Source: Streptomyces sp. CB02056
GTDB taxonomy: Bacteria > Actinomycetota > Actinomycetes > Streptomycetales > Streptomycetaceae
Reading direction: 5' to 3'
DNA: 64,000 nucleotides
Assembly: GCF_001905545.1 (NCBI RefSeq)
Contig: NZ_LIPD01000004.1
Location: 598,610 to 662,609 of the forward strand
Below, one piece after another: positions 18,498 to 26,493 of the stretch; position 1 is the first letter of the stretch; each line of letters opens with the position of its first letter. Both the position numbers and the translations under genes were made by a program. The notes beneath the pieces are model-generated. The model was not told the origin of the DNA, did no database searches, and was given only the letters and a program-made list of their open reading frames with translations.

Positions 18498-20117
18498 ATG
18501 TCCGAGACCGAGACCCCACGGCACTCCCGGCGCGACCTCCTCCGAGCCGGCGCGGCGGGCGGAGCGGCCCTCGCGGCCGGCGGCCTGCTGCTGCCGGGCA
18601 CCGCCCTGGCGGCCCCGCGCCCGACCGCCCTGGCCACCCCGACCCTCCCCGTCACCCCGACCTCCCCCGTCACCCCGACCTCCTCCACCGCCCCGACCGT
18701 CCCCGCGCCCCGGGGCGAGCGGACCGCCGGGTCCGCGCTGCGGCCCTTCGGCCGGCACCTCGCCTACGGGGCCGACCCGTCCCAGCAGGTCGTCGTCTCC
18801 TGGCAGGTGCCGGACGCGGTGACCGCGCCGTTCGTCCGCATCGGCGTCCAGCCCGGCGACTACGGCGCCCCGATCGCCGCCGAGGTCCGCACCCTGGTCA
18901 GCAAGCTCTCCTGGCAGAAGCCGGTCGAGGACCAGCCCCTCGTCAAGCCCACCACCGTCACCCAGTACTACCTGCACGCCCGGCTGGACCAGCTGATCCC
19001 GGACACCACCTACTACTACGTCGTCGGCCACCAGGGCTACGACCCGGCCGGCCAGGGCGCCCGGCTCGGCGACGTGGCGAGCTTCCGCACCGCGCCCGCC
19101 CCCGGCCGCGGCGCCGGATTCACCTTCACCGCCTTCGGCGACCAGGGCATCGGGTACAACGCGGCGGCCACCGGAAACCTGATCGCCGGCCTCGACCCCG
19201 CCTTCCACCTCCACATGGGCGACCTCTCCTACGCCAACGCCGGCGGCAGCGGCAAGACCAGCGACGCGTACGACGCCCGCCTGTGGGACTCCTTCTTCGT
19301 ACAGAACGAACCCGTCGCCGCGCGGACCCCGTGGATGCCGGCGATCGGCAACCACGAGATGGAGCCCTGGTACGGGACCGACGGCTACGGCGGCATGCGC
19401 GCCCGCTTCACCACGCCCGACAACGCCTGGAGCCAGTCCACCGGCATCTACTCCTGGCGCTACCAGAACGTCGGCCTGATCAGCCTCGACGGCAACGACG
19501 TCTGCTACAACACCCCCGCCAACCTCGACTACACCAAGGGCAAGCAGAAGAAGTGGCTGGAGAGCCGGCTCGCCGCGCTCCGCGCCGACACCGGCATCGA
19601 CTTCATCGTCGTCTACCTGCACCAGTGCACGTACTCCACCTGCCACGACAACGGGGCCGAACTCGGCGCGCAGCAGGACTGGGCCCCGCTGTTCGACAAG
19701 TACCAGGTGGACCTGGTGCTCAGCGGCCACAACCACGTCTACGAGCGGACCGACCCCATCCGGGCCGGCAAGCCCACCCGCAAGGTCGCCTCCGGCGACA
19801 CCGTCGACCCGGTCAAGGACGGCACCACCTACGTCGTCGCGGGCGGCGGTGGCGGCGGGCTCTACTCCTTCCCCGTCGCCGACACCTACCTCGGGCACGA
19901 GAGCGCCAACGACAAGCCCGTGCCGATGGTGGTCTCCGACCGGAGCGGCCACAACCAGACCGTCAAGGTCACCTGGTCCAGGGTCCGATACACCGGCTAC
20001 TGCCTGGTGGCCATCGACGTGACCCCCGCCGTCGCGGGCAGGCCCGCCCGGATGGAGGTGCGCTCGCTCACCGAGGACGGCACCGCCGTGGACCGGGTCA
20101 CCGTGCAGCGCGGCTGA
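18498..20117 (+). CDS. Purple acid phosphatase-like metallophosphoesterase, Tat-exported (second copy)
   Basis: 539 residues. Tat signal SRRDLLRAGAAGGAALAAGG, then a repetitive Thr/Pro stretch (TPTLPVTPTSPVTPTSS), a fibronectin-like domain and the phosphoesterase core: FTAFGDQGIG, HMGDLSYAN, AIGNHEME, VYLHQC and SGHNHVYERTDP. All metal ligands are present. It is the same architecture as the upstream gene but clearly diverged, and its promoter differs (see 18462). The leaderless start means no untranslated leader. Probable role is extracellular phosphate release. Confidence 0.9.
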   Translation: MSETETPRHSRRDLLRAGAAGGAALAAGGLLLPGTALAAPRPTALATPTLPVTPTSPVTPTSSTAPTVPAPRGERTAGSALRPFGRHLAYGADPSQQVVVSWQVPDAVTAPFVRIGVQPGDYGAPIAAEVRTLVSKLSWQKPVEDQPLVKPTTVTQYYLHARLDQLIPDTTYYYVVGHQGYDPAGQGARLGDVASFRTAPAPGRGAGFTFTAFGDQGIGYNAAATGNLIAGLDPAFHLHMGDLSYANAGGSGKTSDAYDARLWDSFFVQNEPVAARTPWMPAIGNHEMEPWYGTDGYGGMRARFTTPDNAWSQSTGIYSWRYQNVGLISLDGNDVCYNTPANLDYTKGKQKKWLESRLAALRADTGIDFIVVYLHQCTYSTCHDNGAELGAQQDWAPLFDKYQVDLVLSGHNHVYERTDPIRAGKPTRKVASGDTVDPVKDGTTYVVAGGGGGGLYSFPVADTYLGHESANDKPVPMVVSDRSGHNQTVKVTWSRVRYTGYCLVAIDVTPAVAGRPARMEVRSLTEDGTAVDRVTVQRG

Positions 20118-20143
20118 CCCGGCGGCCGGCACCCGGTCCCGTT

Positions 20144-20159
20144 TGAGTACCGCTACTCA
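20144..20159. promoter_or_regulatory. Palindromic operator before acyltransferase
   Basis: TGAGTACCGCTACTCA has 6-bp perfect arms and a 4-bp centre. It lies 68 bp before the acyltransferase start in the likely promoter region. Confidence 0.45.
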
Positions 20160-20226
20160 GGCGGGCGGGGCCGGTGTGCCGGGACGATGGCGGTCCCACG
20201 ACGCCGGAGGCCACGGAGGGCCCGCC

Positions 20227-20892
20227 ATGCTCAGCCGGATCGCCGCCGCCCTGGTGCCCGTCCTCGGGCGCCTCTCCGTCACCTCCGAGACACCCGGCCC
20301 GGTCGCCCCGGGCAGCGTCGTCGCGGCCAACCACACCTCGGCCGCCGACCCCGGCGTGGTGCTGGCCGCGCTGCGCCGCCTGGGCACCGAGCCGGTGGTG
20401 ATGGCGACCGCCGGACTGTGGCGGGTACCGGTGCTCGGCGGAGCGCTGCGCTCCGGCGGGCACATCCCCGTCCACCGCGGCACGGCCCGGGCGGCCGAAG
20501 CCCTCGACGCGGCCGCCGCGGCGCTCGCGGCCGGCCGGGTCGTCCTCATCTACGGCGAGGGCGGCCTGCCGAAGCACCGGGACTCCCGCGACACGGAACC
20601 GGGCTCCTTCCGCACCGGCCTCGCCCGGCTCGCGGCGGCGACCGGCGCCCCCGTGGTGCCGCTCGGCCAGTGCGGCGCCCGCCGCCTCAGCTCGGGCGGC
20701 ACCGCCAAACAGCTCGCCGGACTCGCCACCGCCCCCGTACGCCGCCCCGCCCTGCACGTCCACCTCGGCGCCCCGCTCCACCTGCCCGGCGACATCCCCG
20801 AGGCCACCGCCGCCGCCCACCGGGCCGTCACCGCCGCCTGGCGCACGGCGCAGCAGCGGTGCGGCGGGCCGGGTATGTCACGGATCACGTGA
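20227..20892 (+). CDS. PlsC-like 1-acyl-glycerol-3-phosphate acyltransferase
   Basis: 221 residues. NHTSAADP matches the NHX4D catalytic motif of PlsC enzymes, and YGEGGLPKHRDS occupies the place of the EGTRS motif, though it is altered (EGGLP). The enzyme would acylate lysophosphatidate or a related polar lipid at the membrane. The ATG at 20227 follows GGAGGG by 6 nt; an in-frame upstream extension is poorly coding. The stop codon lies inside a 24-bp palindrome. Confidence 0.82.
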   Translation: MLSRIAAALVPVLGRLSVTSETPGPVAPGSVVAANHTSAADPGVVLAALRRLGTEPVVMATAGLWRVPVLGGALRSGGHIPVHRGTARAAEALDAAAAALAAGRVVLIYGEGGLPKHRDSRDTEPGSFRTGLARLAAATGAPVVPLGQCGARRLSSGGTAKQLAGLATAPVRRPALHVHLGAPLHLPGDIPEATAAAHRAVTAAWRTAQQRCGGPGMSRIT

Positions 20893-20900
20893 TCCGTGAC
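20877..20900. repeat. 24-bp perfect palindrome over a gene end
   Basis: Each half reads GTCACGGATCAC followed by its exact complement, with no spacer. It covers the last codons and stop of the acyltransferase. It could be a protein-binding site or part of the terminator pair with the next palindrome. Confidence 0.6.
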
Positions 20901-20922
20901 AACTCCCCTCCAGGCAAGGGCA

Positions 20923-20958
20923 GTCCGAGCACCCAGTAACGTTACTGGGTGCTCGGAC
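20923..20958. terminator. 36-bp perfect palindrome, bidirectional terminator
   Basis: GTCCGAGCACCCAGTAAC is followed directly by its complement. Allowing a 4-nt loop, the stem is 16 bp. It lies between the converging acyltransferase and the small membrane protein. Confidence 0.75.
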
Positions 20959-20971
20959 CATCCCTGTTCGG

Positions 20972-21223
20972 TCAGCTCCGGGGCGAGGCCTCCAGTCGGT
21001 CCGCGGACCACAGGACAGCGGCCAGCGCCACCAACACCGGGACGGCCAGGAGGCCGAAGCAGATCGCCCCGGCCTGGGGCGCGCCCATCCCGGCCCGGAC
21101 GAGACGCCACCCGAGGCCCAGGTCGACCGTCGTCGCCAGGCTGCCGAGACCGCCGGCGGTCACCCGCAGGTGCAGTCGCCGGGACCGGGACGGGGTCGGT
21201 GCGGGTGTTTCCTGTGAGAGCAT
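20972..21223 (-). CDS. Small membrane protein, unrecognised
   Basis: 83 residues: a polar start (MLSQETPAPTPSRSRRLHLR) followed by two hydrophobic segments, LGSLATTVDLGLGWRLV and ICFGLLAVPVLVALAAVLW. The ATG at 21223 follows GGAAGG by 7 nt. The last segment ends with a short charged tail. No family is recognised. It stands alone, with a lower-GC region upstream and a perfect bidirectional terminator downstream. Confidence 0.6.
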   Translation of the reverse strand: MLSQETPAPTPSRSRRLHLRVTAGGLGSLATTVDLGLGWRLVRAGMGAPQAGAICFGLLAVPVLVALAAVLWSADRLEASPRS

Positions 21224-21816
21224 GGCAATGCCTTCCGGATCGGATAACGGATTTCGAACCCGATGAGGCATACGGGCGCCGTTCCGGCGAGGGAGCGGCG
21301 CCCATTTTCATTTCCGCCTGCGGGTCCGGTGACGAGGATACCCACGCTCGGGCAGAGTGTGGACCGCCTCCTGATTCCGAAGCGACGGTCCTGTGCGGGC
21401 CGTTGGAGCAGTGCAGATTGATATAAATTATTGCTGATCTCCGCAGGTCAGAGCCATGGTTTCGTCTACGGAGCACACATCTCCACCTGCGAATTCGTGA
21501 AATCGCCGCAGAAAGAAGCGCACCACATTTCGACGCCGTTCCAGCCCGCAAGTCCGAACTTTGCGGGACGGGCCGCTCTCGTGGGCACTTTTGGATGGCA
21601 TGCCGACAATGCCTGCCGCCGTTGGGTGGTTGGCATCCGGTCGATCCGGAAAAAAATTCCACCGATCCTTCGACCCGGCCCCGCCCGCCGCGCCACCACC
21701 TCGCCGCAGCCCTGGAGGTCGCGCCGGACCAAGCCGCGACGGCCGAACTCCTCGACCAGTACGACCAGTACGACCAGTTCGCCTCCGGCCGACAGCAGGC
21801 CGGGCCGTTGCCATCC
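21224..21816. other. Low-GC gap with possible gene remnants
   Basis: About 590 bp without a supported gene and visibly lower in GC than its surroundings (for example the ATATAAATTATT stretch near 21423). A plus-strand fragment ending at 21825 reads ALEVAPDQAATAELLDQYDQ, which looks like a gene end without a beginning. CGACCAGTA-type 9-bp units repeat near 21755-21780. The region may be a decayed insertion. Confidence 0.4.
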
Positions 21817-22245
21817 CTACACTGACGGGATCGGGCTCCAGGAGTCCAGCAGGTTCCGGAGGCGTTCGCGGTGGTCCGCGATCCACCCTTCCGGCAGGTC
21901 GATCGGAACCCGCACGGTGACCATCGAGCCCGACTCGTCCTCGACAACCACCTCGGGGCACCCGCGCTCACCGGTGAGCTGGATGAAGACGGACGGTCCG
22001 CTGTCCATCTCCATCCACTCGATGTCCTGGCCGGCACCGAGCTTGTCCAGGGCCAGGCCCCACTCCTCCAACTTCGAGGCCGACAGCACCAGGTCGATGC
22101 GCCCACTGACGAAGGGCGTCGCCACGGCGATCTCGGCGGCAAGCCCGCCGGACCATCGCGGGTGCCGCCCCAGGACCGTGATGCCGACGCCGTTGCCCTC
22201 GTCGTCAGCGAGAACGACAAGATCCATCGGAGCCACCTCAGCCAT
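21817..22245 (-). CDS. DUF5959 family protein
   Basis: 142 residues beginning MAEVAPMDLVVLADDEG and continuing GVGITVLGRHPRWSGGL and VSGRIDLVLSASKLEEW, the pattern of the streptomycete DUF5959 family. Function is unknown; relatives lie near XRE/DUF397 or defence-type genes. The ATG at 22245 follows GGGGGAG by 5 nt. It is transcribed away from the PT-DNA restriction gene. Confidence 0.68.
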   Translation of the reverse strand: MAEVAPMDLVVLADDEGNGVGITVLGRHPRWSGGLAAEIAVATPFVSGRIDLVLSASKLEEWGLALDKLGAGQDIEWMEMDSGPSVFIQLTGERGCPEVVVEDESGSMVTVRVPIDLPEGWIADHRERLRNLLDSWSPIPSV

Positions 22246-22408
22246 GACTCTCCCCCGTTCAACCGGCACGAGAGGGCATCGTGGCTCACCCGCCACGCTC
22301 GAGGCCAGCGCATTCCGGCCGGAGTGACCTCGACCGGCTCGGGGAGCCGGGGGCAGACCCGTCGGCCCGGGTGATCCCTTCGTCGTGCCGCGAACTACGC
22401 TGGCCGGC

Positions 22409-23326
22409 ATGGACTGGCTCGATCGGGTGGCGCGGCTGAGGCGCTGGACGAAGGGCGGCGAGCGTGCGCCGCACAAGCCGCTGCTGCTGCTCTACGCGCT
22501 CGGCGGCTACCAGCGGGACGCCGGCGGCGAACTGCGGTACAGCGCGGTCGAGGAGGAGCTGAAGCGGCTGCTCGTCGAGTACGGCCCGCCGCGTCCGACG
22601 ACCCCCGCCTACCCGTTCCACCACCTGGTCAGCGACGGGGTGTGGGAGGTCCGCACCGACCAAGGGCCGGGGAGTCCCGGCAGCGGGGTCGGGGTCCTCC
22701 GGGCGAGCGGGGCCGCCGGCAGGCTCGCGCCCGCGCTGCGGGCCGCGCTCGGCGAGGAGCCGGCCCTGCTGGGCCGGATGGCCCGGGTGCTGCTGGACGC
22801 CCACTTCCCGACGTCCCTGCACGCCGACCTCTGCGAGGCGGTCGGCCTCGACCTGGAGCGGGCCGAGACCGGGGCCGTGGGCGGGCCCGAGGCCGCGGCC
22901 CGGCGTCAGCGCGACCGGCGGATGCGTGAACTGATACTCACCGCCTACGAGTTCCAGTGCGCCTTCTGCGGCTACGACGGCGCCCTCGGGGCGAGCCCGG
23001 TCGGGCTGGAGGCCGCGCACGTGCGCTGGTGGTCGCACGACGGGCCGGACGAGGTCGACAACGGCCTGTGCCTGTGCTCACTGCACCACAAGCTCTTCGA
23101 CAAGGGCGTGCTGGGCCTCGGCGAGGGCCATCGCATCCTGGTCTCCGACCGCTTCGTCGGCCGCAGCGAGGCCAGCCGCCGCCACGTGCTCGCACTCTCC
23201 GGCCGCCCGCTCATCGGCCCCCAGCCCGGCCGCCCCCCGGTCGCCGACCGCCACCGGCAGTGGCACACGCGCCAGGTGTTCCACGGCGTCCCGCGCCAGC
23301 CCGCGGAGCAGGGGGCCTTGGTCTAG
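22409..23326 (+). CDS. Phosphorothioated-DNA-binding HNH restriction endonuclease (ScoMcrA/SprMcrA type)
   Basis: 305 residues. The N-terminal sulfur-binding domain starts MDWLDRVARLRRWTKGGERA, followed by PHKPLLLLYALGGYQ, as in the McrA proteins of Streptomyces. The C-terminal HNH nuclease has CAFCGYDG, LEAAHVRWWSHDGPDEVDNG and LCSLHHKLFDKG, with zinc cysteines and catalytic His present. Such type IV enzymes cut DNA carrying Dnd-made phosphorothioate. No dnd genes are in the window, as expected since both together would be self-toxic. The Shine-Dalgarno site is weak; GTG at 22385 is an alternative start. Confidence 0.85.
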   Translation: MDWLDRVARLRRWTKGGERAPHKPLLLLYALGGYQRDAGGELRYSAVEEELKRLLVEYGPPRPTTPAYPFHHLVSDGVWEVRTDQGPGSPGSGVGVLRASGAAGRLAPALRAALGEEPALLGRMARVLLDAHFPTSLHADLCEAVGLDLERAETGAVGGPEAAARRQRDRRMRELILTAYEFQCAFCGYDGALGASPVGLEAAHVRWWSHDGPDEVDNGLCLCSLHHKLFDKGVLGLGEGHRILVSDRFVGRSEASRRHVLALSGRPLIGPQPGRPPVADRHRQWHTRQVFHGVPRQPAEQGALV

Positions 23327-23460
23327 TTGTACTGACCGGGAAGGTTCGCCGGATCAGCGGTTCGAGCGGTTGGATGTCCGGAAACGTCCGATGCGACCGT
23401 TGGGGGTGTGGTGGCTGAGCCTGTCCGTGTGCGCAGGTCGACCGACCAGGAGGGAGAGCG

Positions 23461-24000
23461 TCAGGCCCTCACACCACGCGCGATTCGGTACAGCACGTTC
23501 GGACGCAGTGGCCCTTCGGGCGCGGTGGGGTCGTCGAAATCGTCAGCCGGGTCGCGGGTCATGCCGATCCGGCGCATCACTGCTTGGGAACGGATGTTGG
23601 TAGCAGTCGTCACTGCAAGGATCTCGGGGAGTTCAAGCGTTTCGAAGCCGAAGGCAAGACCAGCCAGGGCGGCCTCGGTGGCGTAACCCTGGCCCCAGGC
23701 CGAGCGAGCGAGCCTCCAACCGATCTCTACCCCCGTGAACGGCATGTCATCATCCACCTGGTCCAAGCCCGCGAAGCCGATGAACTCGCCCGTGGCCTGC
23801 ACTTGAACCGCCCACCATCCATAGCCTCGCCGGTCGAACTCGGCCTGGAAGCGCGCCACGGAGGCATCGCTCCGTTCACGGGTGAGCAGGTCGCCCAAGT
23901 GCTCCCGAACCTCAGGATCGGCATTCATAGCCGCCCACGGTTCAAGGTCGGAGTCTTGCCATCGACGGAGCACGAGGCGATCGGTACGCAGTTCAGCCAT
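23461..24000 (-). CDS. GNAT acetyltransferase (RimJ/RimL-like)
   Basis: 179 residues with the GNAT layout: ELRTDRLVLRRWQDSDL at the start, VEIGWRLARSAWGQGYATEA (acetyl-CoA loop, Gln-x-x-Gly-x-Gly/Ala variant GQGYAT) and TTATNIRSQAVMRRIGM near the end. This is the subgroup acting on protein N-termini or small amines; the substrate is unknown. The ATG at 24000 has only a weak Shine-Dalgarno site. Confidence 0.88.
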   Translation of the reverse strand: MAELRTDRLVLRRWQDSDLEPWAAMNADPEVREHLGDLLTRERSDASVARFQAEFDRRGYGWWAVQVQATGEFIGFAGLDQVDDDMPFTGVEIGWRLARSAWGQGYATEAALAGLAFGFETLELPEILAVTTATNIRSQAVMRRIGMTRDPADDFDDPTAPEGPLRPNVLYRIARGVRA

Positions 24001-24172
24001 GCTGCCCAGCCAACGTGAGCGCCGCCCCCGAGGCAATCCATTTTCTCCGGGACCGCTACCTCCGCTCAGGAGGAGACTGCTCGGCCGGCTCCAGGACTGA
24101 CGAAGCGACCACCGCCCCGGCGGGCATCCCGCTGGTCGGATCCTCGGTCACCACGAACAACCAACGGCCGGT

Positions 24173-24559
24173 TCAGCGGGTCGGCATGCCTCCGTGCGGA
24201 CTGTTGACCACCAGCGGCAGGGAACCCTCGGCAAGGTAGAAGTGCCCGGGAAAGTAGTCGATGTGGAGGTGGCCGCCGTCCTCGGCGGAGGCCATGCCGC
24301 GCAGGTTGTCCGCGAGTACCGCCCGGCCGGCGGAGTCACCGCTGATCACGAGGAACTGCCGCTCGGAGTCCAGATGGACAAGGACACCGGGGCCGGCGGT
24401 CCCCTTCACCTCGATCCCCGCCAGGGCGTCGGCGTCCGGCGAGGGGGTAGAGCCGAGAAGCCCCTTGCCCTCGGCCACCGCGTCCGCCAGACGGTTCAGT
24501 TCCTCCGCCGACGCCGTCAGATCCACTTCGCCGTACACGGGGTCACAGACGAGTCTCAC
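24173..24559 (-). CDS. Imm32-like immunity protein
   Basis: 128 residues: VCDPVYGEVDLTASAEELNR, then SERQFLVISGDSAGRAVLAD and LHIDYFPGHFYLAEGSLPLV. This matches my recollection of the Imm32 family of polymorphic-toxin immunity proteins, common as lone genes in streptomycetes. It starts with GTG at 24559, preceded by AAGGAG at about 10 nt. No toxin gene is adjacent. Assignment is moderate; it may simply be a widespread hypothetical family. Confidence 0.6.
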   Translation of the reverse strand: MRLVCDPVYGEVDLTASAEELNRLADAVAEGKGLLGSTPSPDADALAGIEVKGTAGPGVLVHLDSERQFLVISGDSAGRAVLADNLRGMASAEDGGHLHIDYFPGHFYLAEGSLPLVVNSPHGGMPTR

Positions 24560-24686
24560 GCGGTCGGCACTCCTTCACGATCGGAATCCCTGATGCTACT
24601 GAACCTGGGCGGGTGAGGTCGGGGAGCGCCGAGTGTGCCGGTGCCCCGGACTGTTCCGCGGGCGGCAGCCGCGCCAGGATGAGCGC

Positions 24687-25181
24687 ATGACCGAGAGTGA
24701 AGCGGACCTGCCGGCGCTGCTGCGCGAGCTCGATGATCCGGAGTGGCTGGAGTGGCCGCAGCGCTACGACCGTCGCGGGACCGCGGTTCGCTTCGGTGCT
24801 CTGGTGGCTCGACTCGAAGCCGACTTCGCTGTTCCCTGCCCGGCTGAGCAGGACGCCCAGGACTCCAGCGAGTACGGACGCGTCGTCGTTCCCGGGGACG
24901 CGACCGTCTGCGGAACCCGGATCGTCGTCTGCGTCAGCAAGTTCGGTTCACTGGCGCTGGTCTGCGCCGACAACCCGGGCGCCTTCAGCGGAACGGAGGA
25001 AGCCCGGACCGAGGGCGAGCTGGACGACGCGGACCTCGCCAGGGTCAACCGGGCGCTGGTCGAACTCGGCTATGTCGTGGTTGCCGAGGAACTACTGGAG
25101 AGCGACTACGACGGGCCGAGCCGACTGCCCTCGTACATCCAGCGGCCCACCTGGTCGGACCGCTTCTTCGGCTACTTCTGA
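24687..25181 (+). CDS. Hypothetical protein in immunity-type cluster
   Basis: 164 residues, not recognised. Starts MTESEADLPALLRELDDPEW and has a central strand-rich part, GRVVVPGDATVCGTRIVVCV then KFGSLALVCADNPGAF. It is acidic, soluble, with no signal peptide. The ATG at 24687 follows AGGA by 7-8 nt. Acidic, soluble and set between Imm32-like and barstar-like genes, it may be another inhibitor or immunity protein; that is only context. Confidence 0.62.
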   Translation: MTESEADLPALLRELDDPEWLEWPQRYDRRGTAVRFGALVARLEADFAVPCPAEQDAQDSSEYGRVVVPGDATVCGTRIVVCVSKFGSLALVCADNPGAFSGTEEARTEGELDDADLARVNRALVELGYVVVAEELLESDYDGPSRLPSYIQRPTWSDRFFGYF

Positions 25182-25311
25182 CGACCGCGTCGACCGGGTC
25201 GGTCCGGCATCCGTCGGGCAGCCGTCGATCACCGCCGGCCGGTAGCACTCTCGAGGCTTCCTCGGTCGGAGTGTGTCTCTTGGCCGGCAGTCGGCTCGCT
25301 ACCCTGCTGGG

Positions 25312-25599
25312 ATGACGGACAGCGAGCTGATAGTCGACCTGCGCGGTCGGCGGATCGAGACACTGAACGACTTCTGGGACGCGGTGAGCGAGCCCTGCGG
25401 GCTGCCGGAGTGGTTCGGTCGGAACCTGAACGCGTGGTCGGACACGATCGAGACCCGGGGCATCTCCGAGGTGATCGACAGCCACGACATCCTGGTCGTG
25501 CACGTCGACCGGCGGGGTCTCTTCGAAGGGCACCGGAGGGAGGCCGACGTCCTGGCTGACATCTTCGACGGAGAGCAGAACCGGCTCGTCGTCCACTGA
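25312..25599 (+). CDS. Barstar-family ribonuclease inhibitor
   Basis: 95 residues. VDLRGRRIETLNDFWDAVSE and LPEWFGRNLNAWSDTIETRG match the barstar fold, in which this helix-loop plugs the active site of barnase-type RNases. No barnase-like gene is nearby. It lies 130 bp after the hypothetical gene and may share its transcript. Confidence 0.8.
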   Translation: MTDSELIVDLRGRRIETLNDFWDAVSEPCGLPEWFGRNLNAWSDTIETRGISEVIDSHDILVVHVDRRGLFEGHRREADVLADIFDGEQNRLVVH

Positions 25600-25625
25600 C
25601 CAACCCACCGAAGAGTCAGGCTCCT

Positions 25626-25675
25626 GTAGTGCTTTGACCCAGGCCAAGACCAGCACTGACCTGACAAAGCACTAC
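25626..25675. repeat. Inverted repeat, 11-bp arms, between convergent genes
   Basis: GTAGTGCTTTG and CAAAGCACTAC are perfect complements separated by 28 bp. The position between the ends of the barstar and pRiA4b-type genes fits a bidirectional terminator, but the long spacer and sharply defined ends also resemble a tiny mobile-element remnant. Confidence 0.4.
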
Positions 25676-25760
25676 CGGTGCAGCACCGCGTTGATCCTGC
25701 GAGGGTCTTGATCGCCCCCCGGCGGGGGTGGGAGCGCGATCGGCTGGGCGCGGTCCGGTT

Positions 25761-26381
25761 TCAGTCGTGGACGAGTACGGCCGTGTAGTCGGCCAGGGCG
25801 GTGTTGATCTCGGCTGGGTCGAACGCGGCGGGGTCGAACTGGTCGGCCGAGTCGAGGCCGAGCCATTCGAGTCGTTCCTCGTGTTCTTCGTGGCCGGGGT
25901 CGGTGAGAACCTCGACGAGGTACTCGTATCCCCAGATCCCGCCGCAGTCCTCGGGCGGGCCGGCCTGTCGGCCGGTGAGGCAGTGCGGGTAGGAGACACC
26001 GGGTTCGGCGTCTCCTACGGCCTCGACGAGGATGTCGTGCTCCCAGTTGTCGCCGAAGTCGTAGATGTAGCGGAACCGCGTGCCGACGCCGGGGGCGATC
26101 TGGTCGAGGCGCATCGCCGTCGCGTTGCGGATCCCCAGGTCCCGATCGGTGACGCCGTACCGTTCCCGCCCGGTCTCGAAGGCCCACATGTGGTAGTCCT
26201 CCCAGCCGAACGAGGCCTGGACCAGGTCGTGCAGCCGCCGCAGATCCGTGCCCGACGGCACCTGAAGGCGACGCCAGATCGGGGGCTTGGAACCGGACAG
26301 GGTGACCTTGATCGTGTGGACGGACGTTCCCGGGGCGGTCCGGGAACTGGTGGGCGGCTTCACGCGCCTGGTGTTCGGCAT
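25761..26381 (-). CDS. Plasmid pRiA4b ORF-3-like family protein
   Basis: 206 residues. The signature is TIKVTLSGSKPPIWRRLQVP, LHDLVQASFGWEDYHMWAF, FRYIYDFGDNWEHDILVE and PEDCGGIWGYEYLVEVL. The family also occurs as an IS1096 passenger (TnpR-type name), but no transposase is adjacent here. Function is unknown. The ATG at 26381 follows AGGA by 8 nt; an in-frame ATG lies 9 bp earlier at 26390. Confidence 0.85.
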   Translation of the reverse strand: MPNTRRVKPPTSSRTAPGTSVHTIKVTLSGSKPPIWRRLQVPSGTDLRRLHDLVQASFGWEDYHMWAFETGRERYGVTDRDLGIRNATAMRLDQIAPGVGTRFRYIYDFGDNWEHDILVEAVGDAEPGVSYPHCLTGRQAGPPEDCGGIWGYEYLVEVLTDPGHEEHEERLEWLGLDSADQFDPAAFDPAEINTALADYTAVLVHD

Positions 26382-26493
26382 GGCCGCCATCCTGCCAGCG
26401 GCACCGGTTCCCGTACGGGCGTCGGCCGTCGGCTCACCCGCCCGCGTGACGATGCGCTGCACTGGCTGAAGCAGGTCCGAGCGGTTGTCGTTC

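Noticed and set aside
25761..26381. Active insertion sequence suggested by the pRiA4b/IS1096 passenger-type gene
   Set aside because: No transposase, terminal inverted repeats or target duplications were seen around it; the family also occurs as ordinary chromosomal genes.
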